The notes under the pieces: generated by a model
Seen by the model: only the letters and a program-made list of their open reading frames with translations
Told to the model about the DNA's origin: nothing
The model's database searches: none
Position numbers and translations under genes: made by a program
Source: Elgaria multicarinata webbii
Lineage: Eukaryota > Chordata > Lepidosauria > Squamata > Anguidae
DNA: 64,000 bases
Assembly: GCF_023053635.1 (NCBI RefSeq)
Contig: NC_086176.1
Span: 74,038,536-74,102,535, forward strand
Direction of reading: 5' to 3'
Shown here: in pieces, positions 57,165-64,000 of the stretch
Layout of the letters: every line of letters begins with the position of its first letter
Numbering within the stretch: position 1 is the first letter of the stretch

Positions 57165-57310
57165 AACGACATATTACTTCCAGGAGTGGCAGCAGTATAC
57201 CTGTCAATACCAGTTGCCCTTATGAGCTTCCTTTAGGCATCTGGTTGATCATTGTAGGAACAGAATGTTGCGCTAGATAGGCTTTTGGTCTTATACAGCA
57301 TGTCTCTTAT
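57165..57310 (+). repeat. Interspersed repeat with GAGCTTCC...GGCATCTGG core
   Basis: CTTATGAGCTTCCTTTAGGC ATCTGGTTGATCATTGTAGG, CAGAATGTTGCGCTAGATAG GC and TTTTGGTCTTATACAGCATG. Recognised as a widespread reptile repeat, here directly after a SINE. Confidence 0.6.
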
Positions 57311-58304
57311 GTACAAAGGAATACAGTGTACAACTGAGTCTTCCCTTTGACTGGCAGAAGAACAATTCTGAATACTGGGAACTATGGCCTTGACAATGAA
57401 GTGGTGTCTGTGCTCAGTGTTGTACAGGTAGCATGTGCAAATAACTTCTAATAGTAGGAAGATAAATATTCAAAATAAAAGATTAGAATACTTGTAATGG
57501 CTGTAGCATTCAGGACTTCTCATTGGCCAATCAACCTATATGGTGTCAGGTTATGTGTTAATGCATACACCCTGTTTAATTTTATGTCTAACTTTGAATA
57601 AAGGAGCAATGGCCCATACAGGATGCACACAGAGAGAACAAATGCTTAGGTAAATTATTTCATTCATGCTTCCTGTGAGATTTAATAACTTGTTGCATTG
57701 GTATTTTGAGGCTGAGGTAATGCTACTTGATCCATCAGCTTGTACAGTCAACCCTTTACTAGAAATGCGAATCTCTTGAAGGTTAATGGATTTCTTTTCA
57801 CACTTTTAAATGAAAATCTGTTTTGTACTTTATAGGTTATATAGTCTTTGTGTGTGTGTGTGGTCCCCAGACATCCTAGCAAAAACGTGCACTCCTGTTT
57901 TAACCTAAACTGTAAGTGTTCCACAGATTAAAAGGAATACAGTACTAAGAACTTAAAAGATCCCAGCACAGAATGTATTTTAAAAGGACAGATGAGCTAT
58001 CTTTGCCTTGATTATATCAATTTCGAGATAAGCAATTATATTCAAAAAATAAATGGACAAATTAACATTGGATATTCTGGATTAGGCCCTGAGGTTAAGT
58101 CTATTGTTAACTGCATAGGCACAACTAACACTAACAACTGTGGGTATGGATGGATAACCTGAGCTTTAGGTGAGATCTTTCCTTTCCTGTACTTCTGAAT
58201 GACATATTTCTTGCTGTCAACAGGACTCTAGTGGGGACAGTTGGAAGGCTTCAGGTGGCAATTGAAAGGCTGTTGTCTGAAAGCATCATTACTCATGCTC
58301 TAAT

Positions 58305-58392
58305 TATTAGCACATTGACTTGGAAGTAAGCCCCATTGATTGCAAGGGTGCATGCTTCCAGGCAAGTGTGCATAAGATTGCATATTTTACTC
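58305..58392. repeat. Short palindromic element (AGTAAGCCCCATTGA family)
   Basis: GACTTGGAAGTAAGCCCCAT TGA and GTGTGCATAAGATTGCA match 54359-54453. Confidence 0.6.
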
Positions 58393-59174
58393 TGCTACAT
58401 CATGTTATTTATATTGCTGATCTTGAACCAAGTTTATTTCTGGATCTATACATATATATTTCTCTTCATAGGATTTTTTTACAGTTCAAACTAGAAGCGC
58501 GTGATTAAAGATGAAATGTTTTGCAAAGACTGGACATCACTTTGGTTTTTCTGTGTATACTTGATATAGCTTGACATGGTACCAAAGGCAAGGCACATAA
58601 TGGTAGGTTTTTATATGGAAAAGCTGAACTTCATTACAATGGACATAAGATATAGCTGACCATTTTACAGCCTGTAGGGTGGAGGGCTTGGAAGTGAAAA
58701 GAGAAATCTCCTTTGTATACCTGCCTTGACATTTTTATGCTCTGATAAATGATACAATTCTAAACAAATGGCACTAGTTGCACAGTTTGTCTTTTAGAAT
58801 CCACTTTTGCTGTTCTCTCAAGCATAATTTATTACTGCTTTTGTTTACTCTTAATGCCTATGTGGTTACAAAAATCAATTATAGTAGCTGCATCTGTGCA
58901 CTTTTTTCTGGAGATAATTTGATAGCTGAATGCATAAGCTCCTTGCAAGTCTTTGTGTGTTGGAAGCTTTGTAGGGCACTGTCAAAACAGTGGGCGTTGA
59001 ATTTCAAGTAGCAGGCTACTAAAATCTCTAAAATAAAAAAGTGAGAGAGAACCTTAAGTGTTTATAGTTGTTGCCTGTATAAATTGGTGTAACTTTTCTC
59101 AGCTTCAGTAGATTTACAAAAGTAAGGTTCTAATCCAACAGCCCTACAAATCAAATCACCTTGGCTGCTAATAC

Positions 59175-59260
59175 TGGGTTGCATCTAATATTAGTCCTTT
59201 TTAGAGGAGGCCCATTGAACTGAATGGGACTTAAGTTAAACTAATATTGGATACAACCCA
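59175..59260. repeat. Palindromic MITE (TGGGTTGCATC ends)
   Basis: The left TGGGTTGCATCTAATATTAG and right CTAATATTGGATACAACCCA are inverted. The centre is CCATTGAACTGAATGGG. Confidence 0.75.
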
Positions 59261-60293
59261 ATAGGTTGGGCATACAGGGAAGAGAACCTCTCTACTTGCT
59301 CTGCATTGTATGCATTTCCTGTACTTGAAATACATGCAGTGCAGAAAAAAGCAGAAAGTACTAACTTGGTTTAACATCTGAAATGTGACAAAATTCCGTA
59401 ATTTGATCTAGGCATTGAAAGTGGGGCAGCAAACAATGGAATAACATCACTTGGATAACTCACCCCCATAAAATTCTGAGATGGAGGCAGGGTGATAGCA
59501 CCATAAAATCCTTGTTGGAAGCAGTCTTAGCTTTACCCAGTGTTACCCCTTCAAAATGGAGACTTGGGCAGAGGACTTTTTTTGACCACTTCATTTATAG
59601 TGTGAATTGCTATAGAGACTTCAGAGTTTGCTCCTTGTTCATTTCAGCTACTCACTCTCTTGTCCAAGCCAAAGCACATGCAAACAGGATCGAACTGCAG
59701 TTCAAGTGTACGAGGAGAAGATTTTACTAAAGCCGTTGTGGCTTTTCATACTACAGAAGGGGTGGCTAAAGACTCTTGCAATCAGCCAAATTCCTTTTCT
59801 CCCTTAACTAGTGATCTTGTTATGTGGTGGTCTTTTTCGTTGCCTGTATTTTAAACTTCACTTCAAAATAAAATTTGCCGTTTGCTGTATCTTGACTTGC
59901 AAGGAGTTGAAGCCTATGTTGATGGACATGTTCAATTAAAAATGTGGGTTCTGTAGCAAGCGAATGTGATGCCTTATTGGCCCGGGTGGGACCAACTATC
60001 ATTTTGTTCCTTGCATCCAAGAACAGTGTCCACCTGCAGCCATATTTAATCAGATGAAGAGTCATAGGGAATGGGTAATTGATTTTGGAGTAAGACAAAT
60101 TTTAAATACATAAAAGTTCAGAGTGCATGATTGGTCTGTCTTATGTATAGCAATTTTAGTAAGATATTAAAAGTTTAGTAAGCTGTTGGGCAGTGCGAGC
60201 AGGAACGGGAAGTGCAACGGGAAGCTACCGCAACCACAAAGTAGCCGAAGCCAGCTCTGCTGATCTGTCCCCTTCCAGAAGTGGCAGTTGGGC

Positions 60294-60436
60294 TAGTTTC
60301 CTAGGTTGCACTAGCAAGTGCTAGTTTCCTGTTGTGCTAGTGGCCATGGGTTGCGCTAGCAAGTGCTAGTTTCCTGTTGTGCTAGTGGCCATGGGTTGCG
60401 CTAGCAAGTGCTAGTTTCCTGTTGTGCTAGTGGTCA
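60294..60436. repeat. 45-bp minisatellite, about three units
   Basis: The unit contains GCTAGCAAGTGCTAGTTTCC and GTTGTGCTAGTGGCCATGGG, repeated with a 45-base period and almost no divergence between the last two units. The unit itself has CTAGCAAGTGCTAG-type inverted repeats. It lies in MCTP1 intron 1. Confidence 0.92.
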
Positions 60437-61504
60437 TTCCTACTAGCACAACATGTTTAGAACTGGTGGTCTGCTACCACTGAAAAATAATTATGAAACA
60501 ATTTGTGAACATAATGGATTTTTTTCTGGATGTTCTTTAGGGATCCTTGTCAATGTGGTGAAGTGTTGCATACAAAATGTTACAGCTATAAATAGGCTTT
60601 CTCACCAACACTCAGTTCATTGCAAGTAAATGTTCTAGCTCATTTCAAATGAAGATGTAGTCTTGAAACTGACAACCTGCCATTCAATGAAGAGATTACA
60701 GAGAGGGAACCTTTTGTGTTCTGTATATGACTAATATATGTCACGTTATTGCCTGGCATATTCTCATGTAAAGGTTAGAGATTGTGCATTTTAACAGTAT
60801 AGTGCCTCTCCCACCCACCACCATTGTCCTCCCCTGAGCAAGCTGAGTTATGTAGTATTCTAGTTTTCTGGATATTACATACCTTCAACAGTTCTGAATT
60901 TGTGTGTGTATGTCTAAGTCTATATGTAGTGCTTGTGGGCATCAGTGCACCTTCAGACACCTTTCTTGGCACTGAGTTGCTCTATGCCTGCAGCAACTTT
61001 CATATTATTGGGTTTTTTTTACAAAAGAACCACATTTCTTACTGGCAGGTGGATTTGCTTCTAGTAGCTTCATAAAACGTATCTGTTTCCCTCGAATTAT
61101 CTCTACTGCGCTAAGCTGTCGGTGTTGTTGTTGTTGCTACTGGGCGGTAAGATCCTTTGCATACCAGGAAGTGGTTTAAGGGGGGAAAGTAAAAAAAATC
61201 ATAAAAAACCAATGGATGACCCAATCCAATTCCAATTTGGTATGCTTAAAGCTCTCCTTAATATCTATTACTGTGCCAATTTTGAAGTCTTTATCTTTAA
61301 AGCTTACGCAGATGTAAGCATTTGTTTAATTCATATCAAATCCTGCTCCCCAGTGGCTGCTCAGAAAATATGCTCGAAATCTGGTAGCTAAATGTTGCAC
61401 TTCTTTTGGCTTTATAGCACAATCAAAGCAGGATGCATGGGAGTACTTCACAATAAAAACAGATTATAAGATGGGAAACTTTGGAGTCCTCTGCATGCAA
61501 TTTG

Positions 61505-61735
61505 CAGTGATTTATTTATTTATTTATTTATTACATTTCTATACCACCCGATAGCCGGAGCTCTCTGGGCGGTTCACAAAAATTAAAAACATTCAAAGTA
61601 TAAAACAACAGTATGAAACCATAATATAAAATACAATATAAAAGCTCAACCAGATAAAAACAGCAGCAATGCAAAATTACAACTTTAAAACACCAAGTTA
61701 AAATTTATTTATACAGTTAATTGCACAGTATAACA
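61505..61735 (-). mobile_element. LINE 3' end, reverse orientation
   Basis: (TTTA)n, ACCACCCGATAGCCGGAGCT CTCTGGGCGGTTCACAAAAA, then A-rich ATAAAATACAATATAAAAGC. Same family as 38521-38850. Confidence 0.78.
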
Positions 61736-62504
61736 CTGGTGTGATAAAGCTCAAAGCAAAGAGAGGGCCTTTTGCAGCTCCCATATTTCTCCCTATGATG
61801 CCTCTGGGCTAGATGTAGGACTCAGAGTCATTCTTAGGAAAGAAAGATGGCAGACGGCCGTAGGCTGATGCTTTTATCTGTGGTACACCCATTTTGTGGT
61901 GGTGCCCAGGACAGTTGCTCAAATTGCTGAGACAGAAAGGTTGCCCACCCCCGGATCTAAACAACAGTTGCAGTCTTAACCACGTTGACATTTAAGTAGG
62001 TTATAATAAATGGGCTTCTATGCAAGTGAACATGCATAGAATGAGTTAATTGAAGGGCTATAGGAGGGTGGGTAGGGCAAATAATAATGAGTATACTATT
62101 TCCTGCCATTTAGGGGCTTGGGTTTCACTTAAATAAGGTACATTGCTCCATGCTGTGGAAGAGATTATTTTAAATTAACTGGCTAACAATATGCTACTTA
62201 AATTTCAACAAATAGCTAAATACTGTTTCTGAAGACTTAAGTTTTCTGTGCCCAGTTTTGAATTTTCTGAATACTTAAATTCTCTGTGCACAATTCAGCC
62301 CAAATTAGGCACTTGTAAGTTCCACCGTTTTACAGTGGGAGACATTTTAAAGCATGTGCTTAACTCTCATATTTTAAATTAATTTTGGCTGAATTTTGCC
62401 CCTTAATGTCTAGATAATGGAATTCATGGAGGAGTTCTAAAGTAAGAACACAATAGAGTTCTAACAAATATTTTTGGAGGAAAAAAGGCAGTTCAGCCTC
62501 TGAA

Positions 62505-62715
62505 AAACGTAGGAACGTACGTAGGAACGTAGGGAGCCGCCTTATTCCAGCTAAGACATCTTGTCCAGAATTGTCTACTCTGACTTGCATTTTCTCTCCA
62601 ATATCTCGGGCAGAGGTATTTCAGATCATCTGGTTCCTGGAATTGAACCTGGGATATTCTATATGCAAAGCAAGTGCTCTGCCACTGGTAAACGTGTAAA
62701 CCATACAGTGGATGG
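62505..62715 (-). mobile_element. tRNA-derived SINE (GTAGCTCAG type), reverse orientation
   Basis: GGTTCCTGGAATTGAACCTG GGA (B box, reversed), TATGCAAAGCAAGTGCTCTG CCACTGG (A-box side) and GGGAGCCGCCTTATTCCAGC T. Nearly full length. A GTAGGAACGT repeat lies at its left edge. Confidence 0.8.
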
Positions 62716-62730
62716 GGCTGAAATAAGTTT

Positions 62731-62748
62731 AAAAAAAAAAAAAAAAAA
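62731..62748. repeat. Poly(A) run of about 18 bases
   Basis: A homopolymer between GTTT and GTTTGC. Origin not clear; possibly the tail of an unrecognised retroposed piece. Confidence 0.8.
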
Positions 62749-64000
62749 GTTTGCTACTATCCTTATTAGGTCTGCAATGTTAATTGATTGGTTAGATTAA
62801 TTGATTTAATTGCTACACTTCAGTGTGCTAAAAAGTGTTCTGCTCATTTGAATTGCAGTATATATTCTCTCTCTCTTTCACTCTCATGCACACATATGCA
62901 TGGTTATGAATTGCAGATGGCAAGTATCATCGTTAGAGGAATTCTGCCCACATTCTTACACATATAAGATGCCTGCTATGACACATGCCCCTACACCAGC
63001 CAAAAATAAAGTATGCGTCCTTTAGAATTAATGTGTTTACCAATACACAAATGTAATCACATGAATTTTTGCTGATTACTCAACGTAAGATTTCTTTACT
63101 TGGGTGACAGCTCTACTTATTTATTTGGTAACCTATGACTCAGGGAGCCAACCACACAGGACCTTGATGCTCTGTGGGATAATGTTTTGTGTACCAGGTA
63201 GCATAAGTATTTGGAAATGAAAATAAGAGAAATCCTTGGGAGACCTGGCAACAAATAAGGGACAACTGAGAGGCTAATTTCGCCAAGACAAAAGGGGGTA
63301 ATCGATACCGGAGATTACAATAGAGGAGAAGCTATTTTGGTTGCCATTGAACATTTTACAGAGAAAGGGAACCATTCAGGAAATGGTTTGTACTTGAGGA
63401 CAGCATTGGCAAAAGGAAGGAAGGAGGACTTTTTTAAAAATAACATTCTGTAGTAAATTCTGAAACATACTTACCTTCATGTGGAGGCTAGTGAGCTTTC
63501 ACAGGTGGAGGCTAGTTTACATGGGGATGTTACTAATATCAAAAGTGCTCAAGCAACCTAAAAACAACCTGGTCCCTTGGTTTTGTCTGGGGACCCTGAG
63601 ACTTTAGCAGTGTTGAACTTCTTGCTAGTTACCAGATTCTTATTGGGGAGAGCAATCCCATGCCCCTTAGACAGTGTCTGGGGGGCATAGGATACTTCAG
63701 ATTCATGAAGTATGGAGTCTGCACTCAGACCTTAGACCCAGGAGTCTGAGCTCCCCTCCTCTCCTTGCAGCCAGCATGGAGAGAACCATGCCTGCTGCCT
63801 CTCTGAGGTCGCAAAGGCAACCATGGAGGGAAGGGAAAGGGGATAGTTTTGTAGGGGGAGGAGGGGACTGGGGAAGCGGGGATACAAGCTATCCTTAACC
63901 CTCCCCAAGTTCCTTCTCAACCCTTCACAGAGGCTTAGCTAGATGGGCAAAACTGCCCATCTAGTGAAAATACTGCTCCTCCCGCTCTGCATAGGATATC

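Larger units (their letters stand above)
56267..64000 (+). other. MCTP1: MCTP1 intron 1 (partial)
   Basis: After the donor there is no further MCTP1 exon; the C2A exon (MYQLDITLRRGQ in human) is absent, in line with the very long first intron in other vertebrates. The intron begins CpG-rich, with (CG)n at about 56502-56512, then turns AT-rich. Recognised repeats are listed separately. 57315-58300, 58400-59170, 60440-61500 and 62750-64000 hold nothing I can identify. Confidence 0.75.

Noticed and set aside
1-64000. tRNA, rRNA genes or CRISPR arrays
   Set aside because: Only tRNA-derived SINEs with degenerate A and B boxes were seen; the repeats are microsatellites or transposons, not spaced arrays.

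Overview
This window is vertebrate nuclear DNA, most likely from a squamate reptile (lizard or snake). The mix of repeats points there: tRNA-derived SINEs of squamate type, CR1/L3, L2 and L1 LINE pieces, Penelope-like and Ty3/Gypsy fossils, and many short palindromic hAT-like and Harbinger-like elements. Genes are sparse, introns are long, and the splice sites are GT-AG. The species cannot be named from the sequence alone.

Three host genes can be supported, in the order known from tetrapods (TTC37/SKIC3 - FAM81B - MCTP1, human 5q15). (1) At the left edge, a last coding exon on the + strand (1133-1213) with a 3' UTR is assigned to TTC37/SKIC3, mainly because of its position. (2) FAM81B lies on the - strand between about 4.7 and 38 kb. 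Eight coding exons were worked out by eye. All boundaries are GT-AG, all phases agree, and the exons join into a 374-residue coiled-coil protein. Two further 5' exon candidates (32752-32926 and 37702-37806) and an RFX X-box-like site (38047-38059) suggest alternative starts and a ciliary-type promoter. (3) MCTP1 starts on the + strand at 55544 inside a CpG island. Only its first coding exon (to 56266) is present; the rest of the window is intron 1.

Layout: 0-2.2 kb, TTC37 end and 3' UTR. 2.2-4.7 kb, gap between two convergent genes. 4.7-38 kb, FAM81B, with introns full of SINEs, LINE tails, an L1 fragment and MITEs. 38-54.8 kb, intergenic space between the head-to-head FAM81B and MCTP1 genes; it holds most of the larger transposon fossils (CR1 esterase piece, Ty3/Gypsy gag-protease piece, two L3/CR1 reverse transcriptase pieces, a Penelope-like piece, a solo LTR). 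54.8-56.3 kb, CpG island and MCTP1 exon 1. 56.3-64 kb, MCTP1 intron 1 with SINEs and a 45-bp minisatellite.

No operon, CRISPR array or clearly new multi-gene system is visible. The most rewarding observations are the alternative 5' exons and X-box of FAM81B, a 133-bp sequence duplicated locally and found inside a LINE, several transposons whose target-site duplications can still be read, and nested insertions that give a relative chronology.
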